From Asterias rubens (Eukaryota; Echinodermata; Asteroidea; Forcipulatida; Asteriidae): a stretch of DNA of 64,000 bases. The stretch spans positions 14,283,195 to 14,347,194 of the forward strand of contig NC_047068.1 of NCBI RefSeq assembly GCF_902459465.1, read 5' to 3'. Of the stretch, positions 34,666 through 46,779 are shown one piece after another. The position numbers were made by a program, and so were the translations under genes. Under the pieces are notes generated by a model, which searched no databases, was not told the DNA's origin, and saw nothing but the letters and a program-made list of their open reading frames with translations. Within the stretch, counting starts at the first letter, position 1, and every line of letters starts with the position of its first letter.

Positions 34666-36146
34666 ATGGCATCAAGGAACCAAGTCCATCCTACAGAGGA
34701 CCAACCCGAAAACCAGCATGTGACTAATGTGGTGGTTGTGAGTATACAATAAATTTATAAAGGGCTTGAATTTTACTCTTGACCACTAGCCTGAGGACAG
34801 CTGTTTCAGTGTCGGGCCAATAAACACAAAAGAGGAAATTTCTGGCGGTTTTAAGCCGTGTTCCCATTTAAATTTTGTGTAAGTAAAGTATCCCGACTGT
34901 AGAATAGCAAAATTAAATCCAATAGGGGCACAAGGTAAACTGCCCTCCCTGATAACTTACCGTGACATAAATCTAACAGCCTAAAAAGAGGTCTCAGAAG
35001 ACTTCTGCGCAGCCACAGTAACTTAAAGTCACTAGACACTATTGGTAACTGTCAAAGACCAGTCTTCTCACTAGGTGTATCTCAACATATGCATAAAATA
35101 ACAAACCTGTGAAAATTTGAGCTCAATCGGTCATCAAAGTTGCGAGATAATAATGAAAGAAAAAACACCCTCTTCACATGAAGTTGTGTGCTTTCAGATG
35201 CTTGATTTTGAGACCTCAAATTATAAATCTGAGGTCTCGAAATCAAATTCAAAATTACTTCTTTCTCGAAAAGTACTCCACTTCAGAGGGAGCCGTTTCT
35301 CACAATGTTTTATACTATCAACCTCTCCCCATTACCTGTTACCTAGTAAGGTTTATTGCTAAAAATTATTTTGGGTAATTACCAATAGTGTCCACTGCCT
35401 TAAACAGGGCTGCTTAAAGTCCAGTTGGAACAGCTCCGCACTGTAAACCAACCGCAACTATGCTGCAAAACGCTAGATGCAAACGTCGCGGAACATAAGT
35501 CCATGTGAGAATGCATAATAGAATTACACTGAAGCCATTCACGATAACATTCTGCGTGGCAGCGGATGAAAAAGTCCAATGGAAATACGGCATTGGTTTC
35601 AAAAGAATGATGTTGGAACGCTGAGTTTGAGTCTCACAATATCTTTCAATCACCCATAAACCAGAAGAGATGAACTGTTTGTGTTTATTGGAATAACAAT
35701 AAAATTAATTCTACTCTCTTCTTATTTTGATTCTGGTCTTTTAAATAAAATTCCGGTCCAGTAAAGATTTTGAGGTCTAAAAGGATTTTCCCCTCATATT
35801 CGATCCCTGAAATGATTAAGGGGGAGGGGGAGGGGGAGCAGATCTGCCACAAATTTCTTTGATTAAAGATTTATTTTTGTTTAATTTTCTTGCTTTTAAT
35901 TTCCCACTTTTCCAGCCTCATATGACACAGCTTCTTTTTATAAATTCCCTTTCCTGTCATATCCAGATAACCAGACCTCCTGAAAGCGGCAACAACACGG
36001 CACAAACCAACAACAACGAAAGTACCGACGAGGATGTTGATTGGATAGACTGTCTTTGTCGATGTTGTTCGTTGATTTTAGAAATTACAAAATGTGTCAA
36101 CGCGATCTATGACGCAGTCACCCCTTGCTGCTGCAAATGCGAATGA
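34666..36146 (+). CDS. Gene A: VHP/Cys-tail family member
   Basis: The coding exons are 34666-34737 (exon starts at 34645 after TACCACAG; donor GTGAGT at 34738) and 35967-36146 (after ATATCCAG), phase 0, 24 plus 59 residues. The first exon has MASRNQVHPTEDQPE, clearly related to T1 but without the doubled EDQPDVQS. The second exon begins ITRPPES and carries DWIDCLCRCCSLILEITKC, matching T1's WSLCKCLNLVLQLTKC, and then ends with a cluster of cysteines (PCCCKCE) that T1 lacks. The cysteines beside a hydrophobic stretch suggest acylation or metal binding, which is inference. The intron and 3' flank are also related to the T units. No close poly-A signal is evident; an AATAAA lies far downstream at about 37806. 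Confidence 0.68.
35027..35399. mobile_element. TTAA MITE in the intron of gene A
   Basis: This is the reverse-orientation copy: AGTCACTAGACAC after TTAA at 35023-35026, ending GTGTCCACTGCC before TTAA. It is absent from the same intron of the T units. Confidence 0.8.
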
Positions 36147-36368
36147 GAATATTTATTGGAAATCAATGGCAATACTCATGTCAGTCATCACTCTTTTATT
36201 CCCAATCAAAAACATCCTTTTTGTAAAAAGTGTAATTTTTGGGAAAAAAAGAAAATTTGTAAGTTCGTGTAGCGCTCATATTACTAATTAATTGTACATT
36301 GAGTACAGGTATTGATTGCATTTATGCATAAAATAGCAGCTGCGCACGCTTGTGCATCACATATTTAA

Positions 36369-36665
36369 AGGGTCTGGGTACTTTTTGTAGGACAAAAAAA
36401 CACAATGTTCACAGATTTACATTAAACTTACACAGTTTGAGGATAATGAGTGGTGCTGTAGTTTTTGAGAAACGTGAGACAAAAATTATTTTAGCATGTA
36501 AAAACATATTTTCAAGACATTGTTTTACTTGTTTCTCAAAAACTGCAGCACCTCAGCAACTAGTATTTTAAAATTCGCTTTCTACAATCATTATCTTCAA
36601 CCGGTGTAGGTTTAATGTAAATCTGTGGACATGGTGTTTTATGTTACAAAAAGTACCCAAATCCT
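36369..36665. mobile_element. TTAA-flanked palindromic MITE downstream of gene A
   Basis: The 297-bp element has ends AGGGTCTGGGTACTTTTTGT and ACAAAAAGTACCCAAATCCT between TTAA at 36365-36368 and 36666-36669. The arms contain GATTTACATTAAACTTACAC and GTAGGTTTAATGTAAATCTG. The right flank ACAGCTACCTGAGCGG occurs downstream of gene D at 48829 directly after an unoccupied TTAA, and the left flank recurs with an unoccupied TTTAAA at about 41452. Confidence 0.8.
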
Positions 36666-36669
36666 TTAA

Positions 36670-37140
36670 ACAGCTACCTGAGCGGAATTTGTTTAACGGA
36701 AATGGTATTTCAACTTGTTTATAATGCACTAGTTCACCATTTTAATGTAATTTTTATATGTGTACGCTTCTGAATTTTTCGTAATTATCGATTAAAAAAT
36801 CAGGCTCCAACCTCAAGGTTTTGAAAAACTAAAAACACTTCTGCAGTTGATGGCACGCTGACGTTATTTGTGGGAGTTTGCTTTGTTATACTTCCACGCT
36901 ACAACAAAGCGGCTTTAGAAATTGGAGCTCCCAACTACAACGTTTTGAGAGTGATTACATAACGGAGCTGTTCGCAAATCTCTCAGAAAAGCGCTGGATA
37001 AGGGTATTCGAAATGATTGTTTTTTTACACAATTAAAATTTATTTATAATCATATGACTCGATTTACTTATTCATTGAAAACATTTTAAATGAAATTCAG
37101 CAAAGTTCACGACTTGACATTTTTGTTCAAGCAGGTCTTT
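36670..37140 (+). repeat. Segmental duplication A3, paired with 48829-49640
   Basis: The block from ACAGCTACCTGAGCGG to TTCAAGCAGGTCTTTAA is closely matched downstream of gene D. The paired copy carries an extra MITE at 49269-49570. No gene is seen. Confidence 0.9.
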
Positions 37141-37374
37141 AAACATCCCTTACCGTGTTTATTTTGCTTTTAGTTTTAAAAACACGGTCAACGTTTTAGC
37201 CTTGGGCCAGTTACATTAAATCACGACCATACAAGCTAAGCTTAGTACAAGCCCACTGTAGCACTTCATTGTACAGTATCTTTGTGAAAAAAGGTTGACA
37301 ATGAATCTCATTCAGCTTTGTTTAGTACCGTAGTAGCCTGACAACTTGATAAATGAGACAGATCTTCTCTAAAA

Positions 37375-37740
37375 GACACTGGACACTATTGATAATTGTC
37401 AAAGACCAGTCTCCTCACTTGGCACGCTTGGTTTATCTCAACATATGCATAAAATAACAAACCTGTGAGAATTTGAACTCAATTGGTTGTCGAAGTTGCG
37501 AGATAATAATGGATGAAAAAACACCCTTGTCCTACGAAGTTCTGTGCTTTCAGATGCTTGATTTCGAGACCTCAAAATCAAATTTGTGGAAAATTACTTC
37601 TTTCTCGAAAACTACGTTACTTCAGAAGGAGCCGTTTCTCAAAACGTTTTATACTATCAACAGCTCTCAATTGCTTGTTACCAAGTAAGTTTTTATGCTA
37701 ACAATTTTTTTTTAGTAATTACCAATAGTGTCCACTGCCT
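37375..37740. mobile_element. TTAA MITE (reverse orientation)
   Basis: The end GACACTGGACACTATTG and the other end GTGTCCACTGCCT before TTAA (37741-37744) enclose the usual body. It interrupts text homologous to the end of the T unit (GAGACAGATCTTCTC). Confidence 0.75.
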
Positions 37741-37744
37741 TTAA

Positions 37745-39610
37745 TGTTATGCTATTTTTAATTTTTTTATCTTTAGCATTTTAAGCTTGTATTGTATTTG
37801 TTTTACTAAATAAAACTAAGTTCATTTAAGGCACAGTTTACTTATTATTACTGACAAGAACCAGTATCCTCATTTGATGTGCCCCAGCAAATGTACGCAA
37901 AAAATAACAAACTGAACATAATAGGGGTCAAGTGATCATCAAAGTTGCAAAGAAAATCGCGAAAGAAGAAACAAAACACCCTTGTTGCATGGCATTGTTT
38001 GCATTCTAAGGTGTAACTTTTTGTTGTCAAGAACATCTCTTTCTTTAGGACTTTCTTTAGAACTACATCACTTCAAAGGATGTCATTAATACCAATATTA
38101 AAACATCAACAACTCTTCAGTACTCTTTACCAAGCAAGTGTTTATGGTCATTCATTTTTTGAGTAATAACCAAAGGTATAGTCTCCCTAGAGACACCAAA
38201 AGTAAATAAGCTTAATAAAAGTATCATTCTCAATTTAGTCAATCTTCCGTTACCCTGCCTCCAGAGTGCTAAAATGAGTTAAGTGAGCACGCTGGTATAA
38301 CAGCCATTCCGTGGTATTTGCGCTTCATAGTGAAAAATTTAAAATGGTTATTGTTGAAGTTTTTACATTTATTTTGGAACAAGAACACCTAGTGCTTCTT
38401 CTTCTAAAAAGACTTTATAAAAATATTCTTTATTTTTTTTGCGACAGCCTTGGGAGTAAAGGGTAAAAAGTGTACACAAAAGTCTGAAAAATCCTTGAAA
38501 TTCAGGTTTTGAAAAAAAAATCATGAAGCTATAGGTGTTCAGATTTAATCATTATGTATAAACAACAAAGAGTCATTAGTAAGGACCGCCAAAATTAAAT
38601 ATGCCTTTTTGAACTATTAACTTTTGAAAAATGGGAGTTAATTTTTACCCTCGTTTTACTGTCACGCGAGTCACAAAAACAATGATTATAGTATTTTTTC
38701 TATTATAGACCCATAACATTTTTTTTCTTCTCTCTCATAATAGTGGTCTTTTCAAAGGGTCTTTCAAGAATTAATTAGTTTTTTTTACTTACGCCTTCTA
38801 CCTAAAAAAAAAAAACACCCTCGAGTTTGTCACGCGAGTCACGGCAAATGCACTTAATGCACATGGTTAGCAAAAGCTACCAAAGTATTCTGGGGATGAT
38901 GTCTATGGAATGTTACCAAAGCACCCCCAGCCCACTGGAACATACTACTATGCCCAATTTTTTGTTAGAACAAGGAATTATTAGTGTACAATTATAACTT
39001 GGCACACTGTCAGCAGATCATGTTGAACTACATGTACACTGCATACTGCACTGTACAATGTGCTCACATATTTGCTATAAGGCCCAAACACTCCCCCAAA
39101 ATGTATAAACACTGTCCCATGCAGCCCTATACCTCAACCACTTCCTTTATAGAGGCTGCCTCCTTTTAATTAAAGAGTACAGTTTTAGAAATAAACATTA
39201 AAATCCTATAAAAGAAAGGAGATATTTGGGAGTCGATTCACTCATGAATCATATTCTACTGCCCTCTATAATTATAAATGACAAGTGAAATTTTTGGTCT
39301 TGCAAATGCAAGACCTCTTGTTTCACAACAAATTGGCGTGCTTTCACTTTCAGAATCAGATGCCTAATGATAAAAGAATCCAGGCCTGAGTCAAGTGAAG
39401 TCTTAAATGATTATAATAAATGAGTGAAAATTACCTCTTTCTCAAAGTCAAAGATGATAGCGAAACGAACCTCATAGTCATATGATGTTAGTTCCACACT
39501 AGTCTACGTGAGGAGTAGCAGATAATATGGTGAGCAGAGAGATCCGGTTTTACTTATTTAGGAAAAGTTTCCGTATGGCGCTACCACTTTTTCACTCGAT
39601 ATGAAATAAT
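37745..39610 (+). repeat. Segmental duplication A4, paired with 52030-53960
   Basis: Shared text includes GTGCCCCAGCAAATGTACGC, CTTCCGTTACCCTGCCTCCA, ACCACTTCCTTTATAGAG and AATCAGATG. The two copies differ by a 500-bp AT-rich stretch here (about 38330-38860) and by two insertions in the other copy (52216-52304 and 53005-53699). No gene is seen. Confidence 0.85.
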
Positions 39611-39619
39611 AATAATAAT

Positions 39620-39851
39620 TTTCAACGATTTTGATTTCGAGACCTCAAGTTTAGAACTTGAGGTCTCGAAATCAACCATCTAAATGCACACAACTTCGTG
39701 TGACAAGGGTGTTTTTTTCTTTCATTATTATCTCCCATGTTCGATGACCGATTGAGCTCAAATTTTTACAGGTTTGTTATTTTATGCATATGTTGAGATA
39801 CACCAACTGTGAAGGCTAGTCTTTAACAATTACCAATAGTGTCCACTGCCT
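39620..39851. mobile_element. TTAA MITE, right part only
   Basis: The body from TTTTGATTTCGAGACCTCAA to GTGTCCACTGCCT before TTAA is present, while the left end is missing and joins a truncated GTTTCCGTATGGCG hairpin element (39560-39600). Confidence 0.7.
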
Positions 39852-41050
39852 TTAAACAGTTTTTAATTTAAAGGGATGCTGCAGTGAATTAAAATAAAAC
39901 AGTTAATTTTGCTGTCATTTATTTCTGATATATGTATTGAACATCAATAAACTGTGTTTTATTTTTCCCCCGACATATCTCACTTGCGTAATAAGCGAAT
40001 AAGTCATGCCCCCCTTTTGTGGACTGTTACCGCCCCCCTACCATCGACGTCACGTCGGGAATTCAAACATATCGTCGGCAAAAAGAGTCTGGTCCCTAAC
40101 TACACGCGCCTAGGTACCAGGCCACACAGTGCACACGTCTCTATATGCACACAGCCAGGGGGCCCGACGGCTCGGGTTCCCGACATGACGTCACGTTAAT
40201 GCTCCCTTTTAGGGCAGGGTGGGTTCCCCTAATCTCTTGAAAACCATTTTTAAAATACTTGCACACTTGCGCATTTAATAAAAAATATAAAAAAATTGTA
40301 AAATTGTTCAACCTTTGGTTTGAACCGGAAGTCAAGGTCAAATGGGGTCATTTTGTGTGTAGCGTTTTTTGAAGTTTGATCGACCTGTCCGATGATATGT
40401 AGATTGTCAAAATCCACCATGTGGTTCAGGAGTTATGATTTCTTTAAAATATTTAACTTTGATTTGTTGTAATTCAAAACCTGATGACGTCACCATGACA
40501 TCATTAAGTTTGTGTGGTCTTATTATTAAGGTTCAATTGTCTGATGAGTTTCAATGTTAAATTCCATATCAATCTTGAGTTATGACAACAAATTGTCTTT
40601 TTTTACAAAAAAACACAAAAAACACAAAGGCAGAGTTTGACCTTCCGGTACGACCGGAAGATGAGGTCATACGATTTTGGCGTTAACTTTTCAAATGTTG
40701 TCCAAGTCTTTATCTATGTGATGCCCAAGTATGAACATCATAGCATTAATATTCGTTGAGATACAGCGAAAAGCAAATGTCGTTTTTCAACTTTAAAAAC
40801 CTTGCCATGACGTCATCAATGACGTCATCATTCCCAAAAAGTGGCGGTTTCGTCTACTCACTATTGCCGATGTACATAGTAAGTTTTAAGTTTGTACAAG
40901 CTTTACTTTTGTTTAAAATTGCTGGAGAAGGTTCGCAGGGAAAGAAGAACGCGAGGAAAAAAAAAAAAAAAAAAAAAAAACAGAACAATAACAATAGTTG
41001 TTCGGCTGTTGGCCGAACACCTAAAAAAAACACTGCAGCCACCCTTTAAC
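39852..41050. other. Intergenic region without a supported gene
   Basis: It contains an inverted pair around GACGTCACGTCGGGAA (about 40048) and TTCCCGACATGACGTCACGT (about 40178), two similar segments with CCGGAAGTCAAGGTCA and CCGGAAGATGAGGTCA spaced about 330 bp apart, and a run of about 22 A at 40959. A short Lys-rich frame across that poly-A run is an artefact. Confidence 0.5.
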
Positions 41051-41119
41051 ATTTTTCCAGCCTCATTTGACACCACTTCTTTTTATGACCATCCAAATTC
41101 CCTTTCTTGTCTTTTCCAG

Positions 41120-41248
41120 GACGACGACAATCCCGTCAATTGTACCGAAGAGGAGGTCTGCTGTTGCTTGTGGTGTCTTTATAAAAGTTGTTGTTGGATT
41201 ATGAAAATACAAAGTTGTATCGACATGTTCTCTTGCTGCAGCGAATGA
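41120..41248 (+). pseudogene. Gene B: orphan C-terminal exon of the VHP/Cys-tail family
   Basis: After TTTTCCAG a 42-codon exon reads DDDNPVNCTEEEVCCCLWCL, then a Trp/Cys-rich hydrophobic part, and ends FSCCSE before TGA. The upstream intron text (CCTCATTTGACACCACTTCT) and the downstream text (CCAATGGCAATACTCGTG) match gene A closely, so this is a paralogous last exon. No VHP exon or first exon is found between gene A and here. It is either a fragment or spliced to an exon of gene A. Eleven of 42 residues are Cys, more than in any relative. Confidence 0.55.
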
Positions 41249-41607
41249 GAATATAACTGGAAACCAATGGCAATACTCGTGTTAGTCACCACTCTTTTAT
41301 TCCCATTCAAAAACTTTTTTTTGTTTTTGTAAAAAGCATAATTTTTTAATTTCTGTGGCTCATAATACTAGTTAATTGTACATTGATTACTCGTATGTAT
41401 TAATTGCGTTACGCACAAAATAGCACCTGCGTACGGTTGCACATCACACATTTAAACACTCCCTACCGTGTTTATTTTGCACGTTTAAAAAACATGATCA
41501 ACCTTTTAGCCTTGGGCCAGTTACTATAAATCAAGACAATACAAGCCCACTGTAATATAATACTTCATTGTATAGTATCTTTGTGAAAAATGTTGACAGA
41601 ACATGTA

Positions 41608-42234
41608 GGCCTTTTCACACTACCTCCATTTCGAACCGTGTTGAAACCTACCAGGGTCCTCTCCGGTTCAGCCTGGCTTCTTTTCAACATGGTTCAGAGG
41701 TAAGGGGTGTCGTAGCCGAGCGGATAAGAGCACCGAACTCAAGCTCTGGTGTTTCTGTTCAGCAGAGTGTGGGTTTGAATCCTGGTTGTGACACTTGTGT
41801 CCTTGAGCAAGAAACTTAACTATAATTGCGTCTCTCCACCCAGAGGTAAATGGGTACCTGTGAGGGCAGAGAAGGTTCATGTGACTGATTAGCTTAGAGC
41901 ACTACATATTTGTCAGCACAGGCTGTATACTCCCCAGAGAGCTGAGATGGTTTAAGGAATGATTTAAGGCCAAGTGACCAGGGGTAATAATGTGGAAGAC
42001 CTTTGAGACATGGTGTATAAAGCGCTATATAAAAACCGAACTACGTGAACAGGCTTTTGCATGAACCGTTTAATGAAAAATGCAATTTCGATTCGGATTG
42101 AGATTTTCAACCCTGGTCCCTGCCAGGGTTGATTTCAATCTGGCTAAAGCATGCTACCCGGATCGGAGGTGGATTAAAATGTTTACAGTGTAAACTGGTT
42201 TCGACCCCGAGATTTTGGACAGTGTGAAAAGGCC
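41608..42234. mobile_element. DNA transposon-like element with a nested SINE
   Basis: The ends GGCCTTTTCACACT and AGTGTGAAAAGGCC are perfect inverted repeats flanked by TA (41606-41607 and 42235-42236). Inside, CGAACCGTGTTGAAACC-like text at the left and right is separated by the SINE at 41700-42055. It sits in 3' flanking sequence shared with the T unit. Confidence 0.75.
41700..42055 (+). mobile_element. tRNA-Leu-derived SINE, near full length
   Basis: It has GTGTCGTAGCCGAGCGGATA (A-box region), GAACTCAAGCTCTGG (CAA-type loop), GTGTGGGTTTGAATCC (B box), a tRNA-unrelated body and the 3' tail TATAAAGCGCTATATAAAAA. It is the reference copy for the fragments at 21069, 28785 and 29370. Confidence 0.8.
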
Positions 42235-42488
42235 TAATGAATATGATTCAGTTGTTTTGAGCATCGAGGTAGCGTGAGAACATGAACAATGAGATAGCAG
42301 ACAGATTTGCTCTTAGCGCTTGTTAAACTCATTTTGACTCAAGCAGCCGATTTCACAAAAGTACTTGCGCCATATGATATCCCAAAATAAATGTTGGTCC
42401 AGTAAAAATGTTGAGGTACAAGACACGAACATGCAAGTGGGATTTACAAAGTATAACACTCTCAAATATTACACGCCCCACATAATCT

Positions 42489-42838
42489 GGGCCCAATGGG
42501 AGACTTTCTGGGACGATAGAGGGCAGCAGACTTACCGGTTAAATCCATTGTTCTCAGAATTATGCGCATGTTCAGAACTACGTAAACAATGGAAATTTAC
42601 CCGGTATGTCTGCTGCCACCTAGCGCTGGAAAGTCTCCTATTTCATAGAGCTGCTTTACAAGCACACACAAAAAATGCTAAAGCATAACAAAGTCATGCT
42701 TATCAGAATCAGGTTACCAGCCATGCTACCATTTCACACATACAATTAACTGTATCCTGCTCATTTCTGCTTAGCAGACAATTGTTTCGAATTTTTATTT
42801 TTGTTTACTTTAACAGGAAGCTGTATGAAATTGGGCCC
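42489..42838. mobile_element. GGGCCC-ended MITE interrupted by another foldback
   Basis: The outer ends are GGGCCCAAT and ATGAAATTGGGCCC. Between, 42498-42650 is a second element with inverted ends GGAGACTTTC and GAAAGTCTCC and inner GGGCAGCAGACTTACCGG mirrored by CCGGTATGTCTGCTGCC. After it the outer MITE resumes with TTTCATAGAGCTGCTT. Confidence 0.8.
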
Positions 42839-42889
42839 TGAACTGGACATTTCCTTTGACACCTGCAGGGACCAATATAGCTTCTTTAA

Positions 42890-43241
42890 AGGCAGTGGAC
42901 ACTATTGGTAATTACTCAAACTAGCATAAAACCTTACGTGGTAACGAGTAATGGGGAGAGGCTGGTAGTATAAAACATTGTGAGAAACGTCTCCCTCTGA
43001 AGAAACGCAGTTTTTGAGAAAGAAGTAATTTTCAGAATTATATTTTGAGGTCTCGAAATCAAGCATCTGAGAGCACACAATTTCGTGTGACAAGGGTGTT
43101 TTTTCTTTCATTGTTATCTCGCAACTTCGACGACCAATTGACCTGAAAGATATTTTTACAGGTTTGTTATTTTATGTATATGTTGAGATACACCAAGTGA
43201 GAAGACTGGTGTTTGACAATTACTAATAGTGTCCAGTGTCT
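42890..43241. mobile_element. TTAA MITE
   Basis: TTAA at 42886-42889 and 43242-43245 encloses AGGCAGTGGACAC to GTGTCCAGTGTCT. The inner palindrome GAGACCTC is reduced to one side. Confidence 0.85.
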
Positions 43242-43489
43242 TTAAGCACAGTCATATGTGCTTTTTATGTAGTAAATGTATTTTTATAGACTTGTGTGGC
43301 TTGTTGTGTTTTGTGTACTGTTTTATGGTAAAAAAAATCTGTTATTTTTGTAAATTTCCAATCGTGGATAATAAAGTGAATTAAGTTGAAGTACCGGTAG
43401 CTAAGCACACTTTCAAGAATTTAAAAACTTGAAAGATTGTGCCGCAGTTTAAAATAATTTCAAATGGTTGGTTAACTTGATGGAAAATG

Positions 43490-46400
43490 GTACCAAGAGT
43501 AGGAGAGGTAATGCATAGTGTCTAGGATCTCTTATGCTTCAATATCAACCGATTATGGGTTCAATCCAAACCTCCATCCAAGACAAATTTCCTACCTGTA
43601 TCTAGGAACTCTTCTGAATCAAAATGGTCAACCGATAGGCCCCCTATAGGTTCAATCCAAACCTACATCTATGACAAATTTCAAACCTTCCCCAATCCCT
43701 CAAAACTGTCTAAATCCTCCCGATGACTTTGAAGGACTGTGTAAGGATATGACCACAGGTCGATTTCACAAAGATAGTTCTAACTTAAAACTACCTAAAA
43801 ATAATAATAATAATAAAAGGTATTTATACTGCGCTTTTCAAAAACACGATCAAGGCGCATAACAAAGAAAAGGATAAATCAAAACTAGCAGGAAACAAAT
43901 CATTAATCTACTAGTTAGGAAAGAGATGAGCTATAATTTTGTTCTTAAAAGTACAACACAAGAAGATTTATGGACACTAATTGGGAGATTGTTCCAAAGT
44001 TCAGCAGCAGAGTGTGAGAAGGCGTGTATCTAAAGGAGATATTAAAAACTTAGCAAGTACTAAGGACGAGTAACTCGTCCTAACTTGAGATAAGATTAGT
44101 CTTAACTCTTTGTGAAATCCACTCTTGAGTTATTAGAAGATTTTATAACAGAATTTACACAGATAACAAAATATTGTTACGTTAACATTATTTGACTAAC
44201 CTTGAGTCTGAGGCAAGCTCCAGTGGTTAACTTCTACACGTAGCATTCATTTCTTGCTCAACGAAAGATGAGTGCAGAGTACCTGGGAAGGTCAATGAAA
44301 TTCACATTAAGATCTATGTGCAAAGACCAGTGTTGTAACCACGGTGGGCGGTGCTGGGCGAGCCAGGAGTCAAATTTCCACCCAGCACTGTGAGAAAAAT
44401 ACATTGTGCCGCCCAGCACAGATTTTAAAATACTGTCCACTGTGCATTGATCTAAAGACACAGCTAATGATATGGAGTATCAAATGTCACAGAGAAAGAA
44501 CACACCCAAAGGGCCTTTCAACTTCTTGCATGGCACCATAACAAGAACAGCTTGGAAACCTGGCCCCACTTCAGCAACAATGGCGCCATAAACATGAATA
44601 ATTTGAATTATCTGCTTGGCCTTGGTGGACTTCGAAAGAAAAAAAGACTAATTGCCCACCACTAGAATTGGTCTGGCCTGGCAATGACTCATGACGTCCC
44701 AAAAGCCACCAGCATTTAAATCCTCTCACAAAATCCTTTGTGAAAGTATATTTAGCAAGTATTAAACCTAAGAAACGGCTCCCTCTGAAAGAAACGGCTC
44801 CCTCTGAAGTTTTCGAGAAAGAAGTATGTAATTTTCCTCAGAATTAGATCTGATGTCTCGATGTCTCGAAATCAAGCATCTGAAAGCACACACCTTCCTG
44901 TGAAAAGGGTGTTTTTTCTTCAATTATTTTCTCGCAACTTCGATGACCAACTGGGTTCAAATTCTCACAGGTTTGTTATTTTGTGCATATGTTGAGACAC
45001 ACCAAGTAAGAAGACTGGTCTTTGACAATTACCAATGGTGTCCAATGCATTTAATAACTTAATTGCTGATTAATTGTAACATACTTGTAACATATTGAAG
45101 CTCATATCATACATATTAACCTATATGTGGCTCATTGAACCTTACACCTAAAGCAAAGTGTCTGAATCTTGCATGATACCAGGCAGACTAAGTAACACAA
45201 ATTATATGAATGTTCTCCAGATCCCTAACCACAGTGGCCATGGCTACAGCTCCAATCATGTGACACAACAATCTAAACTGCAAATTTATTTTATCTCATT
45301 CAATCAATGTCTTCATAATATACGGTAATCCATACACTGAAAAACAAACTAATTACTAGGACATTTGAGATCAAAGGTTTCCAACATCAGTTGTTTTCGA
45401 GGGATTTGTCTGGCATTAACAAAAGACTTTTTGGTTAAAGTCAGGAATGATGACAATCCTGCCTTCTATTTGTTTTATGTTTTTATTGTGCTTTTTTTGT
45501 ATTATTGCTGTTCATCATTGTTTGTATTCCACCAGTCCTGTTCTTGGGTGTTTTTTAATATCTTTTTATATTAATAATAATAATAATAATATCAATAATA
45601 ATAATGTTTTTACTATTTAATTATTGTAAATCATGTGCAATTTGGCATGTGGGCCACGAAATGTGATTCCAATAAAATGAAATGAAATGAAATGAATCTT
45701 GCCAAGTTGGCCAGCTGGGTTTTTGTCTTATTTCTTGTTTTTGTATTATCCCTGGATTTTTCTGGATCCCTTCCCTTAAATCCATTTCCCCTCTTTTTCT
45801 TCTATAAATTTATATGTATTTGTTTGTACTTGTTTATGGCTCTGAAGAAGGTTTGGATTGGATTGAAAGCTAAGGCCATCTTTCTACCCTACTCATTACA
45901 AATGTTTAATACAAACTTTTATTTCTTTTGACCCGCCCACCCACAATTTTAAATGTGTTAATCATTGACTGTTCTGAATGGCCCATTAGCCCTTAAACTT
46001 TGTGACCAAAGTAAATTGTAAGCAAACAACACTTGTAATTCTTCCGAGAAACGTTGAACATCTCAAAACAAGCCATAAATGAACCATGCATAAAGGTCAA
46101 CAGTTGACCTTGTAATCTATTTTTTTTTTTAAATAGATCAAGATTAAATTATGACAAAGAACCCTAGAAGTAAATTTTGTTTATCCAAATTTTACAAATT
46201 AACCGAGGAATCTCACGGGACAGTCCCCCAAAGGTCCCCCCCCAAAAAAAAAAAAAAAGTAGGTCATATTTATCAAAATTTAAAAATAAACCAAGCATCT
46301 TCTTCTACTTTTTTTTTTTCTCTTATTTTTATTTTATTTTATTTTTTTTTTTTGGGGGGGGGAGAAAGTGATAACACCATGAAATTAAATATTAACATTA

Positions 46401-46698
46401 ATATTTGATTTTAGTTCTAGATCAAAGTTACGATCAAAATACAATTCATCAATTGTGTTCGAGTAGATGACAAGTATAAAGCATCTTCTGCATTTAACGT
46501 GTATTTATTTTTTTGAGAAACCATATTTTTTTGTTGACCAGACATTTCAAACTTTTTGTATCCAGGGTGAAAAACAAACAGTAAACCCCGCCTCGATTTT
46601 CATAATGCATAAAGTTCCAACGTTAATGCAGTTTTCTTCGCAACGCTTAAACTTCTTCTGCACAAAGTACGTACAAGGTCGAACTATCAAAAGCAAAG
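43490..46698 (+). repeat. Segmental duplication A1', paired with 31800-34112
   Basis: This is the second copy. It additionally holds a LINE/SINE 3'-tail-like segment at 43800-44035 (TATTTATACTGCGCTTTTCA), the right part of a TTAA MITE at 44773-45051 and an (ATA)n tract near 45570. The right end is the first-exon candidate of gene D. No coding sequence is supported. Confidence 0.85.
46621..46698 (+). other. Candidate non-coding first exon of gene D
   Basis: CGTTAATGCAGTTTTCTTCG to AAGCAAAG, followed by GTGAGTG, matches 34031-34112. CCCCGCC lies about 50 bp upstream, as in gene A. Confidence 0.45.
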
Positions 46699-46779
46699 GT
46701 GAGTGATGGGAATTCTTTTTATCCAACTTTTTTCCTCTTGTAATTAGTTGGACTATACAATTTGGTTCAAGTACAAATT

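Noticed and set aside
35967-36146. Assignment of the Cys-rich tails to the I-mfa (MDFI) domain
   Set aside because: The CxxC-rich hydrophobic look is reminiscent, but the segment is far shorter and I cannot align the cysteines convincingly.
40756-41049. 97-codon frame with a long Lys run
   Set aside because: It is created by a poly-A tract of about 22 bases and has no conservation with related loci.
41704-41795. Functional tRNA-Leu genes at 21069, 28785 and 41704
   Set aside because: The acceptor stems do not pair and each is followed by SINE body sequence.
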